64,000 nt of DNA. Origin: Anseranas semipalmata. Lineage: Eukaryota > Chordata > Aves > Anseriformes > Anseranatidae. Every line of letters begins with the position of its first letter. Positions within the stretch are counted from its first letter, which is position 1. Below, piece by piece: positions 24,481 through 38,597 of the stretch. The position numbers were made by a program, and so were the translations under genes. Under the pieces are notes generated by a model that was not told the origin of the DNA, searched no databases, and was given only the letters and a program-made list of their open reading frames with translations. The DNA is taken from NCBI GenBank assembly GCA_013399115.1, contig VXAA01000920.1:558323-622322 (forward strand), read 5' to 3'.

Positions 24481-27400
24481 TCAGCAATGATGGGAAGGAA
24501 AAGAAAGAGAAGTCCTATGACTATTTAATGAGGTTTCTGAAAACGTATTACATTATTTAAAGTGTGTTTGAGTGCAGCTGAATCTTGTTAAATTGCCACT
24601 CTTCCTGCACTTTTCAAGGCAGGGAAGCACGTGGCCTTGGGCTGAGTGCTGGCCAAGCTGAAGGCTGGGAGGTGGCCTTAGCTCTTTGCTCAGATGGAGG
24701 CAGGTGATGAGGAGCTGACAACTGATGTCTTTATGAAAGGCTCAGTACTCAAGGTAGGCATCGTGCTATCTAAGCCAGACGGGAGCAAAGAGGAGGGATG
24801 CCTGCATGTATGCTTGTGCATCCCATCAGGACTTTGTTTCCCCTGATGGAGAATCTGCTCTCCTTTGAGGAGGTGACCAGCAAGAACTGCCTAGAGCCAT
24901 GGGGACACTTGACAGTCACCCTGGAAGAGCTGCCAGGCCTTCCAGCAGCGATACTCTGTTCATCAGTGATAAAAAAACTCACACACTGCCCTGGTGCTCT
25001 TGCACCAGCTGGCACGTCATTCACGTTGTTCATTTCATAACCTGGTGTTAGTTAAGGGCTCAGCTGTCTACCTGGACATGTTGGCTGGCATCAAAGCCAT
25101 TGATGGCTGTAATTATGTTGACATTCAGTGTGGCTGAGCATTAGTGCCTGATATCTTTATCTAGAAAAAGAATTGCTTGCTCCTGTACTCACTGCCAAAA
25201 GCACACTTTCAACCCACCAGCAATCCTGACCAGGACAGAGGCTGGGACTGGGGATAAAGGCATCAAGATCTGAGACTGACAGCCAGGGAGAGGTAGAAAG
25301 GAGCCACCTACCAAGAGCTTAAGCAGCACAGATCCCAAGGGGCAGTCGCATCAGAGGGGTGCAGAGCTCTGTTGAACCAGTTTGAGCAGCAGAGCTGGGG
25401 CCCAGCTGTGCTGTGAACAGCTAGCTCTGCTAAACCAGACCTCGGCAGCCTCAGCACAGCCCTCCCCATCACTCCTTTGCACTTCAGAAATGTAGAATGT
25501 GCTGAAAGCTTCTTTCCCCGAGACTTTTCCTCTGGCAGGATGTCAGTGAGCTGGCATCTCATCTAGACATCAACACCCCAAGTGGGCAGTGATGAGGAAA
25601 GAGAGCAGAAAGGTGTTGCTGTTAAGGAACAATTTTTCCATGTAATACATTTAGACCAGGAAGTTTCCAAGGCAGTGAATATTATCAGAGCTGATGCTTG
25701 ATCATCTTTTGCTGTAAAATTTTTTCCTGCTATTTCTGAGTGGTCTTGTGATAACAGAGATATGAGACACAAGGCCCAACCTTCATTTATTAAAAACTGC
25801 ACAGGCAAGCATAGGAACAACTAGCAACACCTAACGATGGAAAATACAGAAACACAAATTGGTTTACATTTCTCTAGAATGGGTTAATGGAAAAAAGTTA
25901 TCGCTTGACTGTTTACATTCATCAAGACAAATTTACACAGGTTTTATTTAGGCTATGAGATCCAGCTGTGACATATTTGCTCATTTCAGAAACACTCATT
26001 CAATTTGCAAGACAAAGGAAAGGGCTAAGGTCTGAAGTCTGAAGGTCTGAAGGTCCCCTCTCCACAAGAAAAATCATAAAAAATCCTACTATCATGTTAA
26101 GCATTTCATATGTTAGCATTAGGCTTAGCACAATTGAGGGTTTTTTTAAAGTAGTCTTGAACATATGGTTCTATATGCTTTATTTTAAAAATATATATAT
26201 TTTAAAATTCCTGCCAGAGTCTAATTCCTGTTGGCATCTGAAATACTGCTCTCGAGGACTGCTTGGCTGCTTTGAAAAAAAAAAAAGAAAAATCATGTTT
26301 AGAGGCAAATCTGAGGTCTGCCTCTTTTGAAAAGACAGCATTAAGATACTAAGATACCTTGCACAAGATATGCTACAAGGCATTTTTAAAAGAAGTAGCC
26401 AGTTCCTTCCGACCTGGGCAGGAGGCAGACAGAATTTCCTTTGTTTTTAATAGATTTTAAACTAACCATATTGTTTAGGGAAGGACTGCAAGCTACCAAA
26501 TGCCTGAACAATATTATGTTTTGTCTGTGTTACACCATCTGCCTTTGCAAAGCTACCGCAATATTAGAAATTTTCCTGCATGGCATTTCATGTTTTATGT
26601 ATACTGTGATATCTCTTCATAGCATTAACTTAAATATTTCAATATTGTCTCCCGGCTTAAAGAAAAATTCTCCTTCCTCCCCTTGTTTTCCTCTCAGCAG
26701 ACATTATTAGGTTTACTAGAATTCAGTAATTCAGTTGGGGGGGACTGTAGTCCACTTGTAGGGCTTTTTCTTGATAGTGTATATAAAGCATTGCTTTACA
26801 TTTCAGATAGACCAAAGGACATAACTAAATTTCTGGCAGTGCCTTGCTGGCTGACAGATGGCAGGACAGACATTCTCTCTCATCAGGAGTCTCCTGTGTG
26901 TCTCATGGGGTGAGGCAAAAATGGGCAGAAATAAAAGATTTGTCATGGAAATATAAATAATAATTGTAAATCAACAGAAAGAGTAGAGAGATGAAGTCTC
27001 ATGAAACCCTGACAGTGTGACACAGTTACATTATCTAAGCAACTCCAGAAAATCTTCCAACTCACTGGATTTTGTTGAATAAAGAATATAGGAAGAAGAG
27101 ACTAGAATTCTAAATGTATCTAGAGTTAGCTTAAAAGGCCAGAAGTCACCATGAAATAAGGTACTAGGTGCAGTCTGCCTCTACCAAACCCCTGGCTGCA
27201 CAGGTAGGACAACAGAAATATGTTCAAAATGAAGGGGAAAAAATCACTTTCCCCACTCTGACAGGAGTACAACAGAAATCAGCAGCTTTAAACCTTGGTT
27301 GAATGAATGGAGACTTCAATTATGTTTAGCTATGGCTCAAGAAAAAATTATGAACTATTTGCAGATAATTTGTGTAAATGCTTGACAACACACACAATGA

Positions 27401-30325
27401 ATCTGAGGTTGATCTCTGTACATGTTTGAACACCTAAGAGACACCAGAAGGTGCCTCAGGACAAACCAGGACAAAACAGTTCCTCTATTTAACCATTAAG
27501 AGAGTCCTAAAGAAACCTTTTAGGGTGAAGAGGAACCTGGACTAGGAGACTACAGAAAAACCCACATCGGTGTGCACTGTCCAAATACCTTGGAATTAGA
27601 CCTCAGTTTCTCCTCTAGAGGGCTTCTCCTAATACGCAAAAGTCATGGAAACATCAGAAAGTTAGCACTACACTCTCCCTCATTCTTTCTACCAAAGAAT
27701 GCATCAGCCAAACTTCAGAAAAACCTTCTCCAGGAAACAAAAAGACCCAATTCCTTCTCTTAAACTTTATTTTCCACGCTATATATTATATATAGCAGAC
27801 AGGATTTCCAATAGGGATGTTTTTAGGGGCTGATGGACCTAGAATGACAGGCGTAAGAGACCACAAGGAAGATAAACAAGTCAATGTAGTTTCAATATGC
27901 CACAAAACATCACCTCTAAAGTTAAAAATTAGATTTCCCAGAAGTCTAGAGCTATACATTAACTTTCTGACACAGATCTTACTTTCCACTCTTTATTACT
28001 TGGCATCATCATTTCTAATAAAGTTGCCATGCATGACAAAGACAGTATGTAAGTCACTGACTTCAGTAATTGTCATAATACTTACCCCAGTGTTGAGATT
28101 AATGGAAAAATTATTTTGAGCAAATGGTAATAAAATGTATATTTTTAGAGCTCTGCAATTCAGGGTTTTAATACCATTTGTATTGTTCTTAATATTAGCC
28201 TGGCATTTTAGAGACAACTATGTGTTTTTTTTTAATTTCTCAAGGCAGTAATCCAGTTCCACAGGAGATGTAATTATCTACACCAAAGGAATGTAGATTA
28301 TTACACATGAGAAAGCACTGTGAAGGGATGGCTAGTTCAGCAGGATTTTTTTTTAATTGTGAAGTTATAAAGGTCATAAGCACTGAAATCTGCTAGAGAC
28401 CGGCTTTCTTTTGTATGTTTGCCTTCACATTCACCTTTTGAACATGAAATAGAATTACTTTTTTCATGGAGAGGAAAGGTGGCTATTCTGCATGCTTTTT
28501 CCTTAATGAGGAGCTGCTCTGTATGAACAATTAAACCAAGAATAAATAAAGCCTATTTCTATCTGGGAGCACAATCGAGTCAAACAGTAAACACATAGTC
28601 AAAACAACGGTCTTTGAAGGCTGGCATAACTCCAGACAAAAAAAAAAAAAAAGGGAAGGATGTTCAGTTTTGAAGTGTATTGAACAAAGTAAAAAATGAA
28701 AAATTCTTGAATTCACATTACAGATTTGTTTGTTTTGATCTAAACTTTTTCAACCTCAACTCAAAAGTAAATGTTTGCTGGAAATAGAGTGATGGCACAA
28801 GGGAATTACAAAGAAGCAACAGAAGAATGTCACTAACATTGTTCAGAAAAAATCCTTCCAGTTATCAAGAATGAACAAAGTGGAAAAAAATAGATATGAT
28901 CATATGCAATCATTCATGCTTCCCAGTTTATCATTCTTGTTACAGTTTAGAGAAATGTGATGTATACAGAGGCACTGCTTTCTCTGTTCTTGCAAAATAA
29001 ACAAAATAAAATCTAAAGACTAAGAAAGGAAGAGGAGGAAAAATAAATTATTTATTTTTCTAGCAAAAGAAGTCTTTAAAAATAGTTAATGATCCCTTTA
29101 AATGCAAGACTCCCCAAGTTAAGGAAGAATGGTCTCCTGTATATCCAAAAAAAGTTTCAGAATTTGTCTTACTTTGCTTATTAAATTCCTTTCTCAGTAG
29201 ATCTTCTAAGGGTTCATGTGAATTCCAGTTGCAAAGCAGTTGTCCACAAACAGATAAGGGGCCAGCCATGACTGGTTTTATATGCTCTGTTTGGTTCTTT
29301 CTCCACTAGGGTGGAAGCAGTGCTTCTTAAGCAGCATGATGGCATGAACACATAAATAGGGATAAAGTGGACTGTGAATATTTGATGGATTTGCTGCTGG
29401 GTGTAGTGGGATACAAATTTACATCAAGAGAGCTACCCTGCAGAGCTGGTACTGTGCTTGGCCACTGCTCACTCTCACTGCACAGTAAGCCACACTTTGG
29501 CCTGGAAGATCCATCGCTTCTTCTGGAAGTTTCATAAGTTTGCTGAGGAATCTGAACTAAATCTCTTATCAGCTAAAGATTAATTTTTAAGGGAAAGAAA
29601 TAATGAGAAATTTTCTCTAGTAAGAGCCTCAGGAATTCTCAGGAAATCCATGCATAAATTCTGTAAAGAGTCAGAAGTCTCTGTAGTGCAATAGTTTAGT
29701 GGTGTGCGTGGGTTTATGATATTGTTTGTTTTTTAATTAAAAATACACTTACTGCTATCATTCACCATAAACAAAACCTTGTGTTGCAATCTACCTGTCG
29801 ATAAAATGGTTTACACTGACTGCTTCCATTCTTCAGTGTGGTGTCCAGATGCCTTTGCAATGCTGTTATCAGAACTACTCTGTACTACCTCCTCTTGTAG
29901 TTCCACACAATGGGACTCTCTGAGACTGAGCAAGCATAGGATGTAGGAAATGGGTTTTCCTGTGAAAAGGCATTTCAATTGTGTTGCAAAAGGAGATCAG
30001 CAACGGAAGTACTGTTTTTACTCATGTTAGGATTTGTGGGAATCTGCATTCCCTCAAACCCAAATCATGCATGGCTTTGAGGAACTGCAAAGATAGGTCT
30101 TTCTGCCTTGGCGATGCGAGGAAGGGGAAAAGCCAACACCCCAGCTGGAGCACGTGTTAAACAGCACTGTGTGACAACCCAGTAAACACTGTTGTAAACA
30201 ACAGTGGGCATATACTTACATTGAGCAGCATTGAGAGACTACTTTGATTCTTCATTTTCTTGGGCCAACTGCAAAATTCAAGTCAAACTTCTAGACTGAG
30301 TCCCCAGAAACAATGCTTTGTCCTT
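24481..30325. other. non-coding DNA
   Basis: Almost 6 kb without a supportable gene. Open frames are at most 100 codons and unrecognised. An AT palindrome-like element lies at 26182-26208 (ATTTTAAAA, then ATATATATAT, then TTTAAAAT). A run of 15 A is at 28638-28652. Confidence 0.5.
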
Positions 30326-30402
30326 GGAGGACAGAGGAACTGGACTCAAAGAACCTTGTGTGTCCCTTCCAAGTTGGGATATTCTATGACTCTATGATTC
30401 CT
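30326..30402 (+). mobile_element. CR1 LINE, 3' tail fragment
   Basis: The piece reads GGACTCAAAGAACCTTGTG, then TGTCCCTTCCAAGTTGGGAT, then ATTCTATGACTCTATGATTC. This is the CR1 3' tail, with the terminal 8-mer family repeat (ATTCTATG) well preserved. It is 5'-truncated to about 77 bp. It is better preserved than the 3261 copy, so probably younger. Confidence 0.88.
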
Positions 30403-33400
30403 TGAGCTCAGTAGTGCTATTAAGAATGAATAGACACATTTCTTTTCTTAGTGTAGATCTATACCCCTGCCACTCCTGTTCTGCAGGAACTGCCCAGTAG
30501 ACGATGAGGTTATTTCATGATTTTAGAGAAAAGCACCCAATGTCTGCATAAAATAATGATCCTGATTGATCTATGATTATATTAACATTTTGAGTATCTG
30601 GGAGTACTACATGTGCATGTAAACAGAAGATGCTCTGCATACGTGCAGTGCTCCAAGCTCACTCCACTACTTGTGATATCGAATCTCTGGTGTACACACA
30701 AGTGCACAGCTGTGAGGCACGGTATACAGTAGGTACTGCAGTAGGTCCGACACTGGCACCTGGCTCTTCAGGCTGTCCTTATTGAGGGACTCAGGGAATA
30801 AGTCTATCGCCCCTCTCCTCTGGCAGCATTTGGACATTTTGTCACTGCTCCTGGCGCAGCTCTCTTAAGCTACCAGAGCCCCCTCAGCTGCTTGAAACAC
30901 GCGTTAAAAGTAAGGGCAGCACTTCCAGGAAAGCACTCTGCCCAACTGCTTAGTCTGCTGAGTTGGCTGGCTATTTACATCTCTTGCCACAAACAGGCTC
31001 TCACATGGCTGTAATTTTAGGTCCTAATTTTCAAACTGTAGAGCTTGTATTTCTTTAGGCAAAGCACACCTCAAGAGCCAACTTGACTTGGACAACTGCT
31101 TGCCTACACCAGAGTTGACCAGCCTAGCTAGTCTGCTCAGAGCAAATTCCTGCTTCTCCTGGGTGCTTCCAGCCCAGGGAAACCTGGGCACAGTGCAACA
31201 GTGTCACCAGGAGCGAGACTGTGCCTGCTCAGCCCCTGTCATTCAGGAAGGTAAGACAAGCAGAGATATCTCCATCAGCATGAAGTTACCTGCACTGCAG
31301 AAGTATCAACTCGCTCTAGTATCCGAGCCTTACAGTGTTGACCAGGGCTCATTTTACCTGTCTTGGCCTCTGCTTAATCTCCCATTCTCTGCTTATTTAC
31401 ACTGTAAACTGCTTGGAGCAGGGAATTTCTCTTATTGAAAATGTAATAAGATATAATATGAGGATTTGATTTTAGCCAAAAGCTCTCAGCTCTCAGCATA
31501 AAAGTTATAAGCCCTATGTAATTTACAGAGTTACAGGCTACAAGAACACACGTGTGTATAAGTGTATACACATACAGGTATTTATACATGCATATACAGA
31601 GATCTATACATACAAACATAATATGTATTTTTGACATGACATATGTACGCAATAATAAGTTTTACTTATATTTGAAAATCTAAATCTAGAGTTTAGAACT
31701 GCATCCAACAGCATTACGCTATGGTCTGTTTTATGCTAACACCATTTCTGAAAAATTTAAGCAGTCTAGAGAGAAAGAAGTTAGAAGGAATCATATTCAA
31801 TTTGTAACAGAAACTGAAGCAGCCCCAAGTCTTTTCACTCATGATGTTGCACCTTTGCTGAATCTGCTGCAGTTCAAAAGTCATCACAGTAGACTGTCAT
31901 GAACATTATATAGGGCTACTGGTTCAGTATTTCCATAAGAGGCAGTAACTTCCTGAAAAATTGAGATATTGATGTTAAAATATTTTCTACCTAAAGAATT
32001 TCTGTGTGCGTTCAACTTCAAAGAGTAAAAACAGTCAGAAATCAGTTTTTGTCTTAGTTTCTTTATCAGTGCATATGTCATTAATGGAGACTCACTTAGC
32101 TGTATTACCAACAAAAGAAGTTTTTAAGAAGCTCTGAACTAGAGGTTTCTTCCAGGAGGCATTCAGAACTTGGGGAAGTGCTCCCAGATACAAAGAAGCT
32201 CTGATTTGCAAATCTGATTTGCAAAAGTGCATGGGGTAGAGGATAGGAGGGAGGAGAGAGAAAACCAACCTTTGAGAATGGGAAAAGATTAGTTCAGCTA
32301 ATATTTCTGCCAAAGGAGCCTGCTTATGTTCCACCTGCCAACACTCCCATCAGTGAAAAGGACCCTGAAATGCTTTCTTAAAATACAAAGCAAAGAAGGC
32401 TCAAGCCAGAAAGATTTTATGCACAGGAAAAGTAAATCCCTTTCCCTGATGCCAGTCACAGTGTGGGCATTCCTATTCCAGTATTAAAGTGTTTTCTTTG
32501 GTTATTAATTTCCATCTGAGCTGATATAAACTGCCCTGAAGAAAGTGAGACACTCTTATTCTGGGCTAGTGGCCCTGAGGAAGCTAAGTGCGGTGGTTTA
32601 ACGTGTCAGCAGTCCCCAGCTCTGCTCTGCCTCTCTGCTTGAGATAAATGCATAGCAAGAAAGATGCCAGGGCCTGGTTGCACTAGCTCACAGTCTGGCA
32701 TGGGAGATTTAGTGGCCAAACATTAAGCAGTTAGCTCATGCAAGGGAGGGAGACGAGGCTGTAGAGGGGCTGGCAACATCTGGCCACGCTGGTTGCTTGG
32801 TGAACACAGGCGAGAGCCTTAGCAACAGGCACATGCTGGCACCATGTGAGCATGTCTACATGGTTCTGCTTCCCACCTTATCATATGACCTGAATGCACT
32901 GCCTCGCCAGCAGGCTCTCAGAAATCCCACCCTCCTTGTAACTGAGTCTGAGCTGACCCAGGGTAGTGTCTCCTAGGGCCACCTGTGAAAGCGGTCTTCT
33001 GGATTCTGCTACTACCTGCAAGAGGAGGAGTAGCCTTAAATCAGAGGAAGACCTCCAGGTACTGGTGGGTTAGCTTCACAGAGCAGCTCTCCTAACTCTG
33101 CTCTGAAGGGGGAGATTATGCAGCACAAAGCTGCAAGAATCAGCAGGGAGTGGTAATTGGGATAATTGGCAGAGATGCTGAAGAGATGATCTAAAATGTT
33201 TGCAAATGTGTTCCAAACTGTGGCACACCTTTTGGTTCCTCAGGGTTGTTAGTGAAGTAAAGTGCCCATGACCTTGCAACAGCAAATGATCTGGTGTAGA
33301 TCAGACCTGCCAGACACAGCAGTTTTGAAACTTGCTACAATCTGACTGTTAACTCCACTTGGAAAGCGTTACCATCTGAGACGGAAGATTCAGGTGAAAA

Positions 33401-36400
33401 AGGATGTAGCTTCCATCAATCTTGACAAAATGCAGAGGAGATGACTACCTGGAGCCCAAACCCCAAAGGGCAGGTTGTGATACTGCTGGGAGCAGGCCTC
33501 AGAGTACTGCAGAGGGTTGAGGTGGGGCAAGATACATAGCCTACTTGCTGCTGAGAACAACTGTGGTGATGTTACAGACCATCTGGGGTCCATGGGCAGG
33601 AAAGAGTTTTAATTCAGAAGGTTACTGGGAGGCCATAAATTAGATAAATACATGTACACACTCAAAATTAAGACCAAAGGCAAAGGGAGCAAAGTGAAAG
33701 GCAAAGAGTCACCAACATCCATGAACTTAACTCTGAGGAGACTGTTCAGCCCTGGGGATTGTGTTTCATCATCGACCAAAATGTCAAGTATTTTAGTCAG
33801 AAAAACATACTTGCGCCAAGTTACCTAATATTTCCTTTGGGAAAGCAGTTCTAAATGAGTTTTGAATTATCTCATGACAACCAGAACATTTTTTTGGAAA
33901 ACTAACAGAGAAATTTAGCACTCTAATCCTTTATAGATTCTTTTACCATGCATCCCTACTTTAAATGAAATTTAGCATTGATACAGCTGATCACTGCTTT
34001 ACAAGTATCTCATTACAGCTTTGGCAGATGGACCTGCAACAGCTAAAACAGAGTTCCATTTATTCCTTGTCTTTCTCTTTCCTCTTCTTCCTCCCTCCCA
34101 CCCCACCAAATCAGTAAACAGGATTTTCCAAGCTGGTTTATAAAATACACGCTGCAAACACTGAGATATTTTCTATCCAGCTGCTCCACAACATTGAATA
34201 TTTGTTCCTTAGCATTGGGTAATGCCATTAGAAAATAACACCTAACTCAATGATTAATGTTGAAAAATTGTTGAAAAAACTACTGTCAAGACTGTGGGAG
34301 TTTCCTGAATCAATAAAGCCTTCCATAGAGCCTGGTAAATCTTAGTTAACTGTTTTCTAGTGCAAGTGAGAAAACAAAGTAACTTCCCATTTGCTCTTAT
34401 TGTAAGTGAAGCTGTAAGTGGCAGAGGGTGGGTGAGCAGGCTACTTTCTGAGAGCTGAATTCACACTCAAATTAGGGGCTTGTTTCTGGTTTACATGCTT
34501 GGAAGGTAAGAAGGCAGAAGGGGAAATTAAAGTGCTCCCTCTTTTCCTCTCCTTACCCCCTATGAGCCAGCTTCTTCAGGGCAGGAAAGACAGGGGTATT
34601 AGTTGAGGTAGAGGCTGTAAAAGGATCCTGGCACTAGGCTGCTGCATGGGGGTTCTCCTAGATGCTCTTGCCGCAGTCAGAGAGCCTGCGCTGAGCCCCA
34701 GAGAAGGAGGGCAGGGATTACTCAGGCAGGCCTGATGTCCCGCCAGCCTCTACAAAGGGCTGCTGTATCTAGAGACACTTCTACAGCTCCACACAGAAAC
34801 CCATCCAAAAGGGCATCGGGGTGGTTTGACTCCCTCTACGTGACACTCCCACGCAGATGCAGATCTCCCCCATGTTTCTTGTTCTCTGCTACACCTTTAA
34901 GAGAGACGATATCCTTTCCTCATCGTGAAAGGATAGGGAAGAAAGAAATACATAACTAAAATGCAAGTCCAGTATATATGTAACATTTACCAGACACTCG
35001 GTTTTGCTGGTCTCAGTTACAGCATATAATAACATAGGTTCCGCATTTGTCCAAAGAGAGAGAGAAAAATTACCTGTTTTTCTAGATAGAATTAGCCTTG
35101 AGTTCAAATTACATAATAGAAGAGTTTGAAACTTAGGCTATGGTTGTGAAGCAAAAAATAAATCTGCTGGAGAGGTTTGCAAAACCTCACACCACCAGGT
35201 TCACCCATCTCTAATTGAAACCTTTCCCCTAGCTCCAAGGGGGGAAAATTACGTGTCCTAGAAGTGCCTTCCCTCCTGCTGCTTGGTAAGTGGATTGCCT
35301 TCCTGCCTCAGGCAGCTTTTGGAGTATATCTGCTGTCAAACAAAGAAGCTCATCTGGCACTAGAGCTTGACCATTCCTATTTTTCAAGTGGTCTAGAGCT
35401 TTTCTCATTTGGAGTTTTTCCATTTGGTTCTGTAACATCAGAAGACTTTTTTCCTTCTCTCTGTACCATATGCCACACTGGAATCAAGATGTCAATACAA
35501 CAAAGACATTTTGACCAATGTTACATAAATGTCAACATGGGGAATTTCTAGTGCAGCAGAATCAATTGGGGCATGAGTCACATGTGGAGGGATTGATTTC
35601 ACTGGAACTTAATGGACTAAGCCAGGAACAAAATCCTGTCCATTCATGGTAAGGATAGGATCCTCAGTCTGTATTAAAACATTTATTGCACCACCTTAAA
35701 CAATTCCAGGCTAAGGCAAAAAATGTCATTAAATTAGTCAAAATTATTCCCGCACTAGTAATATAAAACATTATCTTTGAAAAATAAACCAACCCCTCTC
35801 AGGGTAAGAAAACATCCTAATTTATCTATTGGTAAAAGATCAGCTATATTTATGTAAAATGTTTAATTAAACACAGTCATTGAATGTATTCAGTATGGCT
35901 TAATTCTCCTGTTCCTATCTATTCAGGGCTTGGTACAACTTATATGCACTCATAACTATTTCTGTACACATTACCACAAAAGAACTAATACCACAAATAA
36001 AACTACTAATTTAGTTTTTAGCTTGTAACCTCCCATTCAGATGAAACATTTTGTGCATGAAAATGAACCAAGATAGGAAGTAAGCATGAAATTATGGGGG
36101 AAGGCAAATGGAAAAGATTCAGCATGCTCTTCACAGTGGGATCCTCCAGCTGTGGCAATAGAGAGGGATGGAGGAATTGAAGTTTGAAGGAGTGAAAACT
36201 TGTAAGAAGTCTCAAAGCATATTTGGCTGTTCATGTGAGATACACTACCCAACTTTGGGAGCATTTCTGTAAACAGCTGCTCTAAGAGAGAACCAGCTTA
36301 CTGTTTGTTATGAACAATATCCTTTCACTTTATCACCTGGCAAATAATCCATAAAACTGGTCATTTTATGTTCTTTTTTTTTCTTTCTAAGACTTCATCC

Positions 36401-36490
36401 ACCTCTGTTTTTAGCTTTACCAAGCCTGATTCTGCTACCTTTACCATTTCTGCTTTGCCATACAAGCCTTCACTCCCATCAGCTTCAAAT
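30403..36490. other. non-coding DNA
   Basis: No supportable gene. The longest frame is 116 codons (31088-31438, +) and unrecognised. The low-complexity tract at 31545-31650 is listed separately. No further repeats were recognised. Confidence 0.5.
31545..31650. repeat. TATACA/CATATG low-complexity tract
   Basis: The tract is rich in ACACACGTGTGT, GTGTATACACATAC, TATACATGCATATAC and similar alternating, locally self-complementary words. It is a degenerate CA/TA microsatellite able to form short hairpins. Confidence 0.55.
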
Positions 36491-37145
36491 AGACTAAGTG
36501 CCACCATGTGCAACGCACAGACATCGAGCCCACCCCACCATGCCAGAGATCCAGCCAGAGCTGGGTCTTCTCCAGCTCCACGGCTGCCACTTCTTAGCAT
36601 GGGAAGCAGCAGGTGAGTGTTGCAGATTGACATCTGCCTCGGCTTCCTGATGAGTAAGGAAGACTTTGATCATCGTGTTTGCTGTGAGTGCCCAAGGAGG
36701 CCCAGATACCCATGCAGGACCTCTGGGTGTTCCTGCACGCACATCGCTGGGCATGCATCTGGCCTCCTTCTCCTGGCCCCCACCCAAGAAGGAGGAATCC
36801 ATCTTCAGGGTGGAGCCGGGTTCCTGGGAGAGTGCTGGAGGCAGGCTTCCCAGAGCAACAAGCTGCTCCAGACGCTTTTCCTCCAGCCTGCCAGGCAGAG
36901 CAGCAAGAATGGTCTTGCCTGGCCTGTGGCACGAGGCAAACACAAATGCCCTCCCGTGCCCGTGGGGAAAGAGCTGGACGCCAGCACGCACCAGCACGGC
37001 ACCCACTTGCTGTTCAGCAGGCAGGGGAAAAGCAACACAAAGACTTGCTGGCAGAAAGATGTAATAGCTGGATATAAGTGAGGTGAATGCAGTTCTGCTG
37101 CTAATGGAGCAGCAGGGGAGCTGCAGCGAGGCGTTTTCACCTCTG
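36491..37145. other. GC-rich, stop-poor patch
   Basis: G+C is clearly higher than the flanks, with many CCAG/CTGG and GCAG words. From 36688 to 37064 no TAA, TAG or TGA occurs in any of the three plus frames, and parts of the minus strand are also open (36494-37006, 170 codons; 36805-37242, 145 codons). None of the products shows a domain I know, and the composition alone could keep them open. It may be a non-coding exon, a diverged GC-rich repeat or an old gene relic. I do not call a CDS. Confidence 0.35.
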
Positions 37146-38290
37146 CTTCGCCTTTGATGAAATCACAGCTGGGAAAGCAGTGTTCTCGCTTATTCATTAT
37201 CTGCAGATACTGGGGAAATACAGATTTAGTCCCATCACTCAAGTATTTAGTAAGTTAATAAGTTTCTGAGAAGGCTATATAATAACAATAAGAGTTTATC
37301 TTCCTGAGCTAGCTTTTAACTTCTAGCAAAGGCACTTCTGTTTATCTTCGTTTGAGTTTCAAGCTGTTTCTCTAGTTTTCCAGTTTCTCTAGTGAAAAAG
37401 AAACAATTCTTTACCAAACTCACCCAAGAAACACAAGAAGGTGTACATTGGCATTTGTAATGAACTGTGTTGTTTTCAAAATGGGTAAGCTGGGTACCAA
37501 CAGTATAAGCTAACACTCAGCCCAAACTCGAAAGATGCTAGAAGAGTCCGGACAGCTGAAAAGGAACTGAGGAAGGAACAAGGTTATCATTTATTTTCTG
37601 CTCCTTTCCAGAAAAAAAGATGATCTTCAAATTTCTCTTTTGTTTATCTAAATCCAGGGCCTCATTTACAGTTAAAATATATATTCAGTGTTTTCTCTTA
37701 GATACATTAGATTTACAATGCATATTGAGCTAGTGTTACAAGCTTTTCTTGATTTTTTGGCAAGTTTGGTTCATTTTATTTGGTCCTTAATTTGGATGAT
37801 GAGAATTTGTCTCAATGCTGAACTGAGAATCTGCTTTTTAGGAGGTACGAGCACCCAAAAGTTGAATAGAGATTAACACTTTCTCCAAACTTCTGAAAAC
37901 CAGGCTTTCAGATTTAGAGGATTCATTTATTCCTTGAATATTAGCTTAAATTCTAATTCATGGTTCATACAATTTTTCCCTATTTTCAATGTTCCCTGAC
38001 AATCTAAAGTTCTCATTTCCCAAGAATACCGTGTTTTTGAAACTGCTGTTTCAACATATCACTCGATTGGTATAACACATTTCTGGTTTTGCCCCCTTTT
38101 TATCTTCTCATTCTGCTAGGTAGAATAATTGTTAATTTATAATGAACCTACATTCAAAGTCCATTATTAACAATAACCAAGTGTTATCTGGCTGGTACAT
38201 ATGCATTTGTCACAGCTCAAGGAAGAATAAAAATAGGTTCTCCAAATATGCCACTGGGGGAGTGAAAGGGAAGGAAAGGTACCATCAAGA
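37146..38290. other. AT-rich non-coding DNA
   Basis: No gene, repeat or regulatory structure was recognised. Confidence 0.55.
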
Positions 38291-38291
38291 T

Positions 38292-38308
38292 AAAAAAAAA
38301 AAAAAAAA
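38292..38308. repeat. poly(A) tract, 17 A
   Basis: An uninterrupted A17 run about 110 bp before the CpG-dense cluster. Confidence 0.8.
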
Positions 38309-38420
38309 CTGATGTGAACATCATATTTGACTGTGGCTGCCTGTGTAAATATTTACCCACATGCTACCTGGAAGCCAAACTATGTCAGGGTAACATTTCA
38401 GAGCACTGGCAGCCTGTCAG

Positions 38421-38597
38421 CGACGTCGCCGGGGCTCTGTGCCTGGGCTCAGCCCCATGCCAGGCTCGCAGGGGCTCGCCAGCCCTCCCGGGCACTGGCT
38501 CTGGCACCGGCAAGGACAGGCGTCCGTGCTGTGGTGCCCTGGGCTGCTGGGCGCGGGGACAGAGCACGAGCACACCCATACAGACGGCCCCATCTCG
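38421..38597. promoter_or_regulatory. short CpG-dense cluster (CpG-island-like)
   Basis: I count fifteen CpG dinucleotides in 177 bp, in sequence that is roughly two-thirds G+C, while the flanks are AT-rich and CpG-poor. It opens with the perfect palindrome GCGACGTCGC (38420-38429), which contains an ACGT core as in CRE-type sites, and includes CCCGGG and GGCGCGGG. Elsewhere in the window CpG is sparse. The length is below the usual 200 bp island cut-off. It could be a promoter fragment of a non-coding transcript, an enhancer, or a GC-rich repeat. No TATA box or adjacent open frame assigns a direction. Confidence 0.35.

Noticed and set aside
36494..37006. 170-codon minus frame in the GC-rich patch
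   Set aside because: Five other overlapping frames in the same patch are also open, so stop depletion rather than coding explains it. No domain was recognised.
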